Assembly (NCBI GenBank): GCA_965279285.1 | Contig: OZ257148.1 | Coordinates: 620,001-684,000, forward strand | Direction of reading: 5' to 3' | Origin: G965279335 sp965279285 | Lineage (GTDB): Bacteria > Pseudomonadota > Gammaproteobacteria > DSM-16500 | DNA length: 64,000 nucleotides | Shown: positions 8,724 through 17,435 of the stretch, one piece after another | How the letters are laid out: each line of letters opens with the position of its first letter | Numbering within the stretch: the stretch's first letter is position 1 | Notes under the pieces: generated by a model | The model's database searches: none | What the model saw: the letters and a program-made list of their open reading frames with translations, nothing else | Told to the model about the DNA's origin: nothing | Program-made: the position numbers and the translations under genes

Positions 8724-11700
8724 TTAATTTATCTGGATATTTGCTTGCAGTAAATCAGCTAATTCACGTAGAGCAATAAAGAAAATAACATAATCAATAT
8801 TATTATTAGTGACGAGCAAATGAATGATTTTTTCCCAGCCTTCCATTCCTCTAGCATGATCTTTACGCCATTGCTCAATAAGCTTGATTGCATTCGATTC
8901 TTTTTTATTGCTATGCATAATAGTCACAGTTAATTTTTTTTGTAAGGTATCTAATTCATCACGCAAGGAGAGTCGAGCAAGAACATTCCAATGTGTATCG
9001 CGTTGGTCATTAGCAATTTGATCGCGAAACCAAACCAGATTAAATTTATTACCAATTTCAAAATACATAGTGGCAGCTTTAATCAAATCCAGAGAGTTTA
9101 GTGTTGCTACTTCAATGATATTTAACGCAGTATACATAACTCGTGAAATAGCGATGGCTTCCGCTTGAGCTTTGCTCAAACCAGAGTGGACAAATTGTTC
9201 GGTCAGTGTGACTAAATAATCTTTTGTTACCCCGGTCATTAATCTGGGAACTATTTTTTCTAGGCGCTTAATGTTTTGTGAGTAATGTTCAATTGTTTTA
9301 TTTAAATCACCAGCCAGTCGATTGTTTTTTAAGAACCATCGAGTGGTTAAATTAATTAAGCGTCGGGTGTGGTGAAGTAATTCATATTGGACATCGACCG
9401 GTATTTTGTAGTCAAGAGATTCAATTAAGCTGGTAAAGTTAAGCGTTTGAAATGCTAGAGTGGCGACGACATAGGCACGAATAATTTCAGCAATGGTTGC
9501 GCCAGTTTCAGCTTGTAAACGATAAGCAAAGGTAATGCCCATATTGTTAACAGCTTGGTTGCTAAGCTGAGTCGCAATAATTTCTCTGCGGAGTTTGTGA
9601 TTTTCTAACGGCTTTTGGTATTCTTTCCATAGTAGAACTGGAAAAGCAGTTTGAATAATATCAGTAAAAAAAGGCTCTTCAGGAAGACTAGATTTTAATA
9701 GTTCGTTTTTAATATGAATTTTTGCATAAGCTAGTAGTACAGCAAGTTCCGGACGAGTAAAGCCTAGTCCTTTTGTTTGACGTTCAGCAAGTTTTTTTTC
9801 ATCGGGTAAAAACTCAATTGCACGGTTGATGGAGCCAGATGTTTCAAGATCTTTAATAAAACTTTCGTAAAGACTAGTATATTTTGCAGAGTTAATAGCA
9901 GAAAAGCTCATGACCAGTGCTTGATTATAGTTGTCACTCAAAACTAGTTTAGCAACGGCATTGGTCATTTTTTTCAGTAATTGGTTGCGATTTTTTTCAG
10001 TTAATTTTTTCTTGGCCACTTCGGGGTTAAGTAAAATTTTAATATTGACTTCATGGTCGGAACAATCAACGCCAGCTGAATTATCAATAAAGTCGGTATT
10101 AATTAGTCCGCCTTGCAAAGCATACTCAATGCGGCCTAGTTGAGTGAAGCCTAAGTTGCCACCCTCACCTACGATTCGACAGCGTAATTCTGCACCATTA
10201 ATTCGACAATAATCATTGGTTTTATCCCCGACTTGAGCATCAGATTCCGTGCTTGCTTTTACATAGGTACCAATTCCACCATTAAATAAAAGATCGACTG
10301 GCGCACGTAAAATAGCTTGAATTAAGTCATTCGGCGTAAGCGAATTTTCTTTAATATCTAAGGCTTTTTTTATCTCAGGAGTTAGCGTAATTGATTTGCT
10401 TGAACGTTTGAAGATTCCGCCGCCGGGTGAAATTAATTTGCTATTAAAGTCTTGCCAGGAAGAATTGGGTAAATTAAATAAACGCAGTCTTTCTGTATAG
10501 GTGATTGTTGGATTAGGACCTGGGTCGATAAAAATATCGCGATGATCAAATGCTGCAACTAATTTTATATTGTCAGTGTAGAGTGCTCCATTGCCAAATA
10601 CATCGCCGCTCATATCACCAATGCCGACGACAGTAAAAGTTTGTTTGGTGATGTCTAGGTTAAGTTCTCGAAAATGACGTTTAATGGATTCCCATGCACC
10701 TCGTGCAGTAATTCCCATTTTTTTGTGATCGTAACCCGCTGATCCACCAGAAGCAAAAGCGTCGCCAAGCCAAAAATCATAAACAGCTGAGATACGGTTT
10801 GCAGTGTCTGAAAAGGTAGCTGTGCCTTTGTCTGCTGCAACGACAAGATAAGTATCAGCATCATCGTAGCAAACTACATTGGGAGGAGAGATGATTTTTT
10901 CATTTTTTATATTGTCAGTGAGATCAAGTAATCCACTAATAAAAAAAGTGTAACAGGCGATAACTTCTTTTTTAATAAATTCTCGATTAGCATCATGAGG
11001 AAGTTTTTTTAAAACAAATCCTCCTTTTGCTCCTGTTGGCACAATAACGGAGTTTTTTACTTTTTGTGCCTTCATTAAGCCTAGTACTTCGGTACGAAAA
11101 TCTTCACGACGATCTGACCAACGAATACCCCCGCGAGCAACTTTTCCGCCACGTAAATGAATTGCTTCGAAACGTGGGGAATACACAAAAATTTCATAAA
11201 GCGGTTGTGGTAATGGCAGCTCTGGGATGGCGGCTGAATTTAACTTTAACGATAGATATTCTTTGGGCTGGCCATTTTTTTGGGTTTGAAAATAATTCGT
11301 TCTAAGCGTTGCATTAATGACATCCCAAAGTCGGCGTAAAATTCGATCTTCTTCAAGGCTGGCTATATTTTCTAGATCTTGTTTAATTTGAAGGTTGAGC
11401 TTCTCTACCTCGCTTTCGCGTTTTTTTTGCGTAGGATTATGCATGGCATTAAAAAGCTGAATTAATTTTTTGGTAATTTGTGAGTGGTGTACGGTTGTTT
11501 GTTCAATATAAGCTTGGGAAAATCGAAAACCAAGCTGTTGTAAATATTTAGCGTAAGCTCTGATGACAGTTATTTCTCGCCAAGAAAGTTCGGCACCTAA
11601 GGCTAGTTTATTAAATGCATCATTTTCATTGTTTCCTAGTTGGGTTTGTACAAGAGTATCTTCAAACAAATTAGTCATTGCTTTGAGATCAGGATTAATC

Positions 11701-12089
11701 GAATGTGAGTAGGTAACGCTAAAATCACTGATCCATGTTGTGTGTTTCGGGCTCTTTATTGCGTAAGAGCGCTCGCAATAGGTGCGTAAATTCATGTTTT
11801 CTAGTATGGGCAAGATGTCAGATAGCGGGATGGGTTTTTGGAATTGATAGAGTCGAATATGGATAGGGTATTCTTTATCGTTAGCTTGATAAAGAACCAT
11901 TTCAAGCGGATGGTCTGGTGAAAGTTGTTCCAGCTCTAAAATGTCAGTTATGGCAATATTTTCTGTATATTCATCTAGGTAGCTATTAGGGAAAGCCTGC
12001 GCATAGTGCTTGAATAAATCTTTACCGCGCCGATTTCCAAGTTGTTTTATTAAGCTATTTTGTAAATTATTTTCCCATTTTTCAGCCAT
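8724..12089 (-). CDS. gdhB: NAD-dependent glutamate dehydrogenase, large type, lacking the usual N-terminal ACT region
   Basis: 1121 residues from the ATG at 12089, preferred over 12128 because AAAAGGA lies seven bases upstream. The catalytic part is well conserved: GAKGGFVLKK, the FDHRDIFIDPGPN segment, VGDKTNDYCRINGAELRC and VGEGGNLGFTQLGR. It deaminates glutamate to 2-oxoglutarate, likely important in an amino-acid-consuming bacterium. The common 180-kDa form is about 1600 residues with N-terminal ACT-type regulatory domains. Here those are missing and the protein begins near the FPNSYLDEY segment that follows them. This could be the shorter 115-kDa subclass or a reduced derivative; I see no remnant of the missing part upstream. 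Confidence 0.92.
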   Translation of the reverse strand: MAEKWENNLQNSLIKQLGNRRGKDLFKHYAQAFPNSYLDEYTENIAITDILELEQLSPDHPLEMVLYQANDKEYPIHIRLYQFQKPIPLSDILPILENMNLRTYCERSYAIKSPKHTTWISDFSVTYSHSINPDLKAMTNLFEDTLVQTQLGNNENDAFNKLALGAELSWREITVIRAYAKYLQQLGFRFSQAYIEQTTVHHSQITKKLIQLFNAMHNPTQKKRESEVEKLNLQIKQDLENIASLEEDRILRRLWDVINATLRTNYFQTQKNGQPKEYLSLKLNSAAIPELPLPQPLYEIFVYSPRFEAIHLRGGKVARGGIRWSDRREDFRTEVLGLMKAQKVKNSVIVPTGAKGGFVLKKLPHDANREFIKKEVIACYTFFISGLLDLTDNIKNEKIISPPNVVCYDDADTYLVVAADKGTATFSDTANRISAVYDFWLGDAFASGGSAGYDHKKMGITARGAWESIKRHFRELNLDITKQTFTVVGIGDMSGDVFGNGALYTDNIKLVAAFDHRDIFIDPGPNPTITYTERLRLFNLPNSSWQDFNSKLISPGGGIFKRSSKSITLTPEIKKALDIKENSLTPNDLIQAILRAPVDLLFNGGIGTYVKASTESDAQVGDKTNDYCRINGAELRCRIVGEGGNLGFTQLGRIEYALQGGLINTDFIDNSAGVDCSDHEVNIKILLNPEVAKKKLTEKNRNQLLKKMTNAVAKLVLSDNYNQALVMSFSAINSAKYTSLYESFIKDLETSGSINRAIEFLPDEKKLAERQTKGLGFTRPELAVLLAYAKIHIKNELLKSSLPEEPFFTDIIQTAFPVLLWKEYQKPLENHKLRREIIATQLSNQAVNNMGITFAYRLQAETGATIAEIIRAYVVATLAFQTLNFTSLIESLDYKIPVDVQYELLHHTRRLINLTTRWFLKNNRLAGDLNKTIEHYSQNIKRLEKIVPRLMTGVTKDYLVTLTEQFVHSGLSKAQAEAIAISRVMYTALNIIEVATLNSLDLIKAATMYFEIGNKFNLVWFRDQIANDQRDTHWNVLARLSLRDELDTLQKKLTVTIMHSNKKESNAIKLIEQWRKDHARGMEGWEKIIHLLVTNNNIDYVIFFIALRELADLLQANIQIN

Positions 12090-12318
12090 ACTGAAGTCCT
12101 TTTGAGAAAGAATAGCGCTATTAATCAACTATGTGCTTAATTACGCTTGCTGTCAAATACGGTCTTTTTTTGTGCAGGCATAAAATATGAATTAAAGTTG
12201 AATAAATAGAGGACGAAAGCAAAATTTTCTGGTAGTCTAGGCCAGACGCTTAGAAGTCTATCTTGTGTAGTCAGTTCCACGGCGTCATTTTTTAAATTAA
12301 ATAAAGGTTAATACAGTT

Positions 12319-12531
12319 ATGTCAGTACGTGAAAAAGGAACCGTTAAGTGGTTCAACAATAGCAAGGGTTTTGGTTTCATTCAACGTGATAAAGGCGAAG
12401 ATGTATTCGTTCATTTTCGTGCTATTACTGGGGATGGCTACAAGTCTCTAGAAGAAGGACAACGCGTAGAGTTCACCGTTACGCAAGGACAAAAAGGTCC
12501 GCAAGCAGAAAATGTTACTGTAGTTGAGTAA
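12319..12531 (+). CDS. Cold-shock domain protein (CspA family)
   Basis: 70 residues forming a single OB-fold cold-shock domain. Both RNA-binding motifs are present, KGFGFIQRD (RNP1) and VFVHFRAI (RNP2), after the KGTVKWFNNSKG start. Such proteins bind single-stranded RNA and DNA and act as RNA chaperones. The gene stands alone with a 190-300 base leader region upstream and a hairpin terminator downstream, as usual for csp genes. Which csp paralogue it is cannot be told. Confidence 0.95.
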   Translation: MSVREKGTVKWFNNSKGFGFIQRDKGEDVFVHFRAITGDGYKSLEEGQRVEFTVTQGQKGPQAENVTVVE

Positions 12532-12580
12532 TATCTTTTTGTGAAATAAAGCATGCTGACTTTTTAGGTAAGTGTGTAGG

Positions 12581-12603
12581 TAGGCCCAGCTAGTCTGGGC
12601 CTA
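12581..12603. terminator. Hairpin terminator between csp and the monooxygenase gene
   Basis: Inverted repeat TAGGCCCAG / CTGGGCCTA with a 5-base loop, placed between convergent genes 50 bases after the csp stop and 8 bases after the end of the opposing gene. The T-tract is weak (TTGCTAT), so termination efficiency is uncertain. Confidence 0.65.
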
Positions 12604-12610
12604 TTGCTAT

Positions 12611-14206
12611 CTAGCTTTTGATAAAATGGGTTTTTAGATACGTCATTAGCTCATTCGCTTGTTCTAGAGTGCTGCGAAAACCAATGTATTTATCGGGTCG
12701 GATTAAATATAGCATTGGCTGTTTCGCTTGATACTGTTGATGAATTTTTCCCTCTTTATCTTCTATTATTGTTTCATTCCAACCGGTTAATTTATCGCGC
12801 GTAGAAATTAAGATAAATTGCATTAATCCCGGATAGTTTTTTTCGATAGTTTCTTTTAGTTGTAAGCAAGGCGCCAATTCTGTTTCTGAATTTAAAAAAA
12901 TAAGTAAGCTATGTTGTGGCCCACGAACAAAATTAATTAATTCAATATTATTATCTCTTGGCAGGCTTAGCATTCGAGTTCCAGCCTTGGGCCCTGGTTC
13001 GTTATTTAAAACATCTGTTATTAAAGCGCTATTTTTATAATGAATATTGAGCTGAGTCATCGTAGAAAAGATTTTTTTGCGCCAGTGTTTTGATTTTAAG
13101 ACATAAGTAAGAATAACGTTACGTAATTTACAGAGCCATTTATTATGTAAGGTAATAAAGCGAGTTAAAAAAGTCGTGCCGCGCAAAATGCTTTTTGCAA
13201 AAGGATATCTTTCTGCTTGATAACTTTCGAGAATAGCAGGATACGCTTTGTTATTAATAACTAAGGCTAGTTTCCAGGCAAGATTATATGCGTCTTGAAT
13301 ACCCGTATTCATTCCCTGGCCACCGACAGGAGAATGAATGTGGGCAGCATCTCCAGCAAAGAAAATATTATTTACTTTGAAAGATGACATTATCCTCTCA
13401 TGAATCCAAAAACTAGATGTCCAAATAGGCTCAGCTAATTGGATCGGATAAGGATAACGTTGATGAATAAGCTCTTGAATTTGCGCAAACGAAGGTGGTT
13501 GATTTGTAGTAAAACGAGCATCTTTAGAAACATCAGCGATGATGCGAAAAGTATCTTCATTAAAGCGAATGAAAAGCAGTGGCCCATCAGCAGAGAAGAA
13601 AATATGTAGCTCATTATGCAGCAACTCAGTCGTTATTTTTAGGTCAGCTAAAATAAAATGTTGTGCAAGGTCTTGTCCTGAAAAAGCCATATTACATTGT
13701 GTGCGTATCGCACTATGTGCTCCGTCACAAGCTATTAGCCATTGTGTGTTGACGTGTTCAATTTCTCCAGAGGAGTGGCGTAATGTGGCAATAATTTCGT
13801 TAGGTTTTTCCGTAAAAGTAGTGAGCTCTACATTCATTTCAACTTGAATGTTGTGCTGTGTTAAGTGTTCTAATAGCATTGCTTCAGTTTGATGTTGCGC
13901 AATACCTAAAACAAAAGGGTATGGTGTTTCTAGGATGGTATTATCCAGATCTAAATGGAGGATTTTTTCTCCTAGTGAATAAATATTAATGCCTCTGACT
14001 GCAGCGCCTTTGTTCAAGACTGTTGGGAGTAAGCCTTCATCATCCCATAGCTCGAGCGTGCGAGTTTGTGCAGCTAAAGCATTAGAGGTGATAACCGGTT
14101 TTGTTTGTTTATCGATGATTCGAAAAGGTATGCCGTGTCTTTTTAGTTCAACTGCCATTGTCAGTCCGGTGGGGCCAGCGCCGACAATGAGGACGGGAGT
14201 TTTCAT
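12611..14206 (-). CDS. FAD-dependent aromatic-ring-type monooxygenase (PheA/TfdB family)
   Basis: 531 residues from the ATG at 14206, chosen because AGAAGGTGG lies just upstream and the Rossmann motif starts within a few residues (VLIVGAGPTGLTMAVELKRH). Further flavoprotein hydroxylase marks are WLIACDGAHSAIR (DG motif) and FFAGDAAHIHSPVGGQGMN (GD motif). The C-terminal about 120 residues form the thioredoxin-like domain usual in phenol-hydroxylase-type enzymes. The substrate is unknown; related proteins hydroxylate phenols or polyketides. No catabolic genes surround it. A palindromic pair of DnaA boxes lies just upstream. Confidence 0.85.
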   Translation of the reverse strand: MKTPVLIVGAGPTGLTMAVELKRHGIPFRIIDKQTKPVITSNALAAQTRTLELWDDEGLLPTVLNKGAAVRGINIYSLGEKILHLDLDNTILETPYPFVLGIAQHQTEAMLLEHLTQHNIQVEMNVELTTFTEKPNEIIATLRHSSGEIEHVNTQWLIACDGAHSAIRTQCNMAFSGQDLAQHFILADLKITTELLHNELHIFFSADGPLLFIRFNEDTFRIIADVSKDARFTTNQPPSFAQIQELIHQRYPYPIQLAEPIWTSSFWIHERIMSSFKVNNIFFAGDAAHIHSPVGGQGMNTGIQDAYNLAWKLALVINNKAYPAILESYQAERYPFAKSILRGTTFLTRFITLHNKWLCKLRNVILTYVLKSKHWRKKIFSTMTQLNIHYKNSALITDVLNNEPGPKAGTRMLSLPRDNNIELINFVRGPQHSLLIFLNSETELAPCLQLKETIEKNYPGLMQFILISTRDKLTGWNETIIEDKEGKIHQQYQAKQPMLYLIRPDKYIGFRSTLEQANELMTYLKTHFIKS

Positions 14207-14240
14207 GAGCACCACCTTCTGCTTGAATTGCACTGTTAAG

Positions 14241-14263
14241 TTATCCACAATTTCTGTGGATAA
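14241..14263. promoter_or_regulatory. Inverted pair of perfect DnaA boxes
   Basis: TTATCCACA at 14241-14249 and TGTGGATAA at 14255-14263, separated by five bases, form a 23-bp palindrome of two consensus DnaA boxes. It is 35 bases upstream of the monooxygenase start and beside a 200-base AT-rich stretch. It could be a DnaA-controlled operator or part of a DnaA-binding locus. Confidence 0.6.
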
Positions 14264-14482
14264 CGTTGTGATTAAGTCTGAGACAACTATGTACAAGCAT
14301 ATCGCATCTTTTGGTAAGAGCTAACAAAAAAGTAAAAATTTATAAAAAAACATTATTAATCAATTGGTTAATTCTGTCATAAAAAATTGAGTAAGTATTA
14401 ACTAGAAAAGCACGTGTAACTGAGCAACTTTTGCAGAATTAATGAATAGTTGATAACTTTCTTACTGTGAGACGAGTTGGCT
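14264..14482. other. AT-rich intergenic stretch beside DnaA boxes
   Basis: About 220 bases with no gene seen. It is strongly AT-rich around 14325-14400 (runs of A/T, TTATTAATCAATTGGTTAAT). Adjacent DnaA boxes make it worth noting, but only two good boxes are present, fewer than in a typical oriC. Confidence 0.4.
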
Positions 14483-15475
14483 TTAAATAATTAAAGATTT
14501 TGCTGGAAATCCAGGCTGTTCTGACACCAGTTTTGGTACAAGATAGCCAGATAAACGTTGTGACATTCCTAGATGTAATTTCCGTGCCGTTTCTAAGTTT
14601 AAATCAAAATGTGCTGTGCCTTGTACTTTATCTAGAATATGTAAATAGTAAGGTTGAATTCCAGAAGCAAATAATGCTTCGCTTAATTCAACCAGTGTCT
14701 CAACATTATCATTGATGCCTTTTAATAAGACCGATTGGTTAAGTAGAGTAACACCCGCTTTGAGAAGTGCTTGCATTGCTTCTTTAATCGAGCAATTAAT
14801 TTCTTGAGGATGATTTGTATGTACTACTAAAATTGTTTTAAAAGGTAGTTCGGTTATCCATTGGATAAATGACGGAGAAATTCTCTCTGGAAGCATAATA
14901 GGCATTCGACTATGAATGCGTAAGCGTCTAACGTGCGGAATCATCGCTAATTTAGTTGAAAAGCTTTGTAGTAATGCATCACTAGCAACTAAAGGGTCGC
15001 CACCACTTAATAATACTTCAGCAATGCTAGGATCATTGGCAATATAATCAAGTGCTTTTTCCCATCCGAGGGAGCCTGGATTGTTTTTTTCATAAGGGAA
15101 ATGGCGGCGAAAACAAAAGCGGCAATTGACGCCACAAGTACCGACAAGAGTTAAAAGTACTCGGCCATGATATTTGTGTAATAAGCCGGGGACCGGATTT
15201 GCGGCAGCTTCTTGTAGAGGGTCGGTTTCATATCCGGGAGTTTGGTCAAGCTCTAAGTCTAAGGGTAAGATCTGGCGTAATAATGGATCATTGATATCAC
15301 CTTTTTTTATCCGCTGCAGAAAACCGCGAGGGACTTTGAGCGGAAAAAGCTTTGCAGCAGCGTTTGCTGCCGCTAATAAACTGTTATCGAGCTCAAGCAG
15401 CTGCAGTAATTCTTCAGGATCGGTAATTGCAAGTGATAAAGCTTGTTGCCAGTTTGTAGAGTGTGGATGGGTCAT
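14483..15475 (-). CDS. epmB: EF-P beta-lysylation protein, lysine 2,3-aminomutase-like radical SAM enzyme
   Basis: 330 residues, the size of EpmB (YjeK), shorter than catabolic lysine 2,3-aminomutases. The radical SAM cluster motif is CGVNCRFCFRR, followed by a glycine-rich EVLLSGGDPLV segment. It converts alpha-lysine to beta-lysine, which EpmA attaches to EF-P to relieve ribosome stalling at polyproline. It is divergently oriented to efp-epmA, with a class A palindrome in the region between them, the common gammaproteobacterial arrangement. Confidence 0.95.
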   Translation of the reverse strand: MTHPHSTNWQQALSLAITDPEELLQLLELDNSLLAAANAAAKLFPLKVPRGFLQRIKKGDINDPLLRQILPLDLELDQTPGYETDPLQEAAANPVPGLLHKYHGRVLLTLVGTCGVNCRFCFRRHFPYEKNNPGSLGWEKALDYIANDPSIAEVLLSGGDPLVASDALLQSFSTKLAMIPHVRRLRIHSRMPIMLPERISPSFIQWITELPFKTILVVHTNHPQEINCSIKEAMQALLKAGVTLLNQSVLLKGINDNVETLVELSEALFASGIQPYYLHILDKVQGTAHFDLNLETARKLHLGMSQRLSGYLVPKLVSEQPGFPAKSLII

Positions 15476-15539
15476 GTTTTTTTAAAATAAGAAATGTTTG
15501 TGTAAGATACAAGCTAATAAGAGGGGTGGCAAGTGTTCG

Positions 15540-15692
15540 GTAACTATTCAGCGCGAAAAGGATTTGGTGGGCACGCTGCGCTTTGCCCACCCTACAACTC
15601 TGGATGCCAGCTAGAAGCATGCTGGCACGACAAAATGTAGGGTGGGCAAAGCGCAGCGTGCCCACCAAACCCTTTTGATGCTGAGTAGTTAC
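15540..15692. repeat. Class A palindromic element with perfect 8-bp target duplication
   Basis: 153 bp from GTAACTATTCAG to CTGAGTAGTTAC. The 8 bases AGTGTTCG occur immediately before (15532-15539) and after (15693-15700), a perfect direct duplication that marks insertion by transposition. The centre has the ATGCCAGCTAGAAGC hairpin. Confidence 0.9.
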
Positions 15693-15717
15693 AGTGTTCG
15701 GTTTGGTTTTTGTTAGA

Positions 15718-15745
15718 TTGATTATTTTTCATAAGCGATTATGAT
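15718..15745 (+). promoter_or_regulatory. Candidate sigma70 promoter of efp
   Basis: TTGATT (15718-15723) and TATGAT (15740-15745) with a 16-base spacer. The -10 overlaps the upstream in-frame ATG at 15741, supporting the efp start at 15771. Confidence 0.5.
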
Positions 15746-15770
15746 ACTCTCATTTCTTGAGGAATTAATG

Positions 15771-16340
15771 ATGGCATCTTATACAACAAATGAAATTCGC
15801 GGTGGCATGAAGGTGATGATTGATAATGACCCTTGTGCAATTGTTGAAAATGAATTCGTCAAGCCAGGCAAAGGCCAGGCATTTAATCGAATTAAATACC
15901 GTAATTTAAAAACGGGCCGTGTTGTGGAGCGAACTTATAAATCCGGCGATTCAATTGAAGCAGCGGATGTGGCTGATATTGAAGCACAGTTTCTTTATAC
16001 GGATGGGGAACAATGGCACTTTATGTGTGGTGACACATTTGAGCAATATGTCATGAATGAAACGCAAGTGGGAGATACTAAACTATGGTTGAGAGATCAA
16101 GATAACTGTGTCTTAACATTATGGAATGGTCTGCCGTTAGGTGTTGTATCAGCTACTTTTGTTAATTTAAAGATTGTGGAAACTGATCCAGGTGTGCGTG
16201 GGGATACTTCAGGTGGTGGCGGTAAACCAGCAAAATTAGAAACTGGTGCTGTAGTTCGTGTTCCTTTGTTTATTCAGCAGGGCGAAGTGATTAAAGTAGA
16301 TACTCGTTCAGGTGAATATGTCTCTCGATCTAAAGAATAA
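15771..16340 (+). CDS. efp: Translation elongation factor P
   Basis: 189 residues from the ATG at 15771 (MASYTTNEIRGG), the standard EF-P start; TGAGGA lies upstream. EF-P binds the ribosomal E site and promotes peptide bond formation at consecutive prolines. The modified lysine lies in the loop KPGKGQA, in the usual place near residue 34, and the OB domains follow. Its modification enzymes are encoded next door: epmA overlaps its 3' end by 23 bases and epmB is divergent upstream. Confidence 0.97.
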   Translation: MASYTTNEIRGGMKVMIDNDPCAIVENEFVKPGKGQAFNRIKYRNLKTGRVVERTYKSGDSIEAADVADIEAQFLYTDGEQWHFMCGDTFEQYVMNETQVGDTKLWLRDQDNCVLTLWNGLPLGVVSATFVNLKIVETDPGVRGDTSGGGGKPAKLETGAVVRVPLFIQQGEVIKVDTRSGEYVSRSKE

Positions 16341-17322
16341 GACTGTTCAAACAAAAGTGGATTGGCGCCCTTCTTCTTCAATGGTTCATTTGCGTTTGCG
16401 AGCTGAAATTATTGCTCAAATTCGAGAATTTTTTCGACAGCGCCATGTTTTAGAAGTTGATACGCCATCTTTGTCTCATGCAACGGTAACAGATCCACAT
16501 GTTATTGGTATTCCAGCTGTTTTTAAGCCTATCGGTGCGCATGATGAAGAAATAGTTTATCTTCAAACATCGCCTGAGTATGCTATGAAACGATTACTAG
16601 CTGCTGGCAGCGGCTCTATTTTTCAACTCAGTAAAGCATTTCGGCAAGGAGAGATCGGCCGCTATCATAATCCAGAATTTACTATGCTGGAGTGGTATCG
16701 TCCTGGCTTTGATCATCATGCTTTAATGAATGAAATGGATGAGTTATTACAATTAGTTTTAAAAGTAAAAGCTGCAGAGCGTTTAAGTTATGCTGCGGCA
16801 TTTGAAAAATTTTTAGGAATTAATCCTCATTTAGCAACGTCAGCTGAGTTAGCCGCTTGTGCGCAGCAACAAAATCTTTCATTTGCAGCGACAGCAGAAA
16901 CGCAGCGTAATTTTTGGTTGGATTTGTTATTAACACATTGCATAGAGCCTCATATTGGTAAAGATGTGCCGGTGTTTTTGTATGATTTTCCAGTTAGTCA
17001 GGCAGCGTTAGCAAAAATTCGTCCTGAGCAACCGCCAGTGGCATCACGATTTGAAGTTTATTTTAAAGGTGTTGAGTTAGCGAACGGTTTTCATGAATTA
17101 CAAGATGCAAAAGAACAACGAAAACGGTTTGAGCAAGATTTAGAATTTCGTCAGGAGTCTGGGATAAGTCCGGTGCCCGTTGATGAATATTTTATTGCAG
17201 CTTTAGAGCATGGCTTTCCAGATTGTGCTGGTGTCGCGCTGGGGGTGGATAGATTAATTATGTTGGCATTGAAGATGAATGCGATCAGTGAAGTCATTAG
17301 TTTTGCATTTGAGCGGGCTTAA
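16318..17322 (+). CDS. epmA: EF-P--(R)-beta-lysine ligase
   Basis: About 334 residues resembling the catalytic core of class II lysyl-tRNA synthetase without the N-terminal anticodon-binding domain, which defines EpmA (PoxA/GenX/YjeA). Visible motifs: FRQGEIGRYHNPEFTMLEWY (motif 2 region) and GVALGVDRLIML (motif 3). It attaches beta-lysine to the EF-P lysine. The ATG at 16318 is preferred over the GTG at 16312, as AGGTG is then at ribosome-site distance. The overlap with efp shows translational coupling. Confidence 0.95.
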   Translation: MSLDLKNKTVQTKVDWRPSSSMVHLRLRAEIIAQIREFFRQRHVLEVDTPSLSHATVTDPHVIGIPAVFKPIGAHDEEIVYLQTSPEYAMKRLLAAGSGSIFQLSKAFRQGEIGRYHNPEFTMLEWYRPGFDHHALMNEMDELLQLVLKVKAAERLSYAAAFEKFLGINPHLATSAELAACAQQQNLSFAATAETQRNFWLDLLLTHCIEPHIGKDVPVFLYDFPVSQAALAKIRPEQPPVASRFEVYFKGVELANGFHELQDAKEQRKRFEQDLEFRQESGISPVPVDEYFIAALEHGFPDCAGVALGVDRLIMLALKMNAISEVISFAFERA

Positions 17323-17435
17323 ATAGTTTGTTTAAAATTTAAAGATGTTTGTTCATGGCAATATATCTGTTTTGTAATAAGCGAGGTATACTTAATTAAC
17401 AGTTGTTTGTATTACAAAAGCAAAAGGATGTTGGT

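Noticed and set aside
12090..12128. Upstream ATG for the glutamate dehydrogenase
   Set aside because: It lacks a ribosome site, while AAAAGGA is well placed for the ATG at 12089.
14207..14482. Full chromosomal replication origin
   Set aside because: Two perfect DnaA boxes and an AT-rich stretch are present, but there are too few boxes and neither dnaA nor gidA is adjacent; kept only as a possible DnaA-binding locus.
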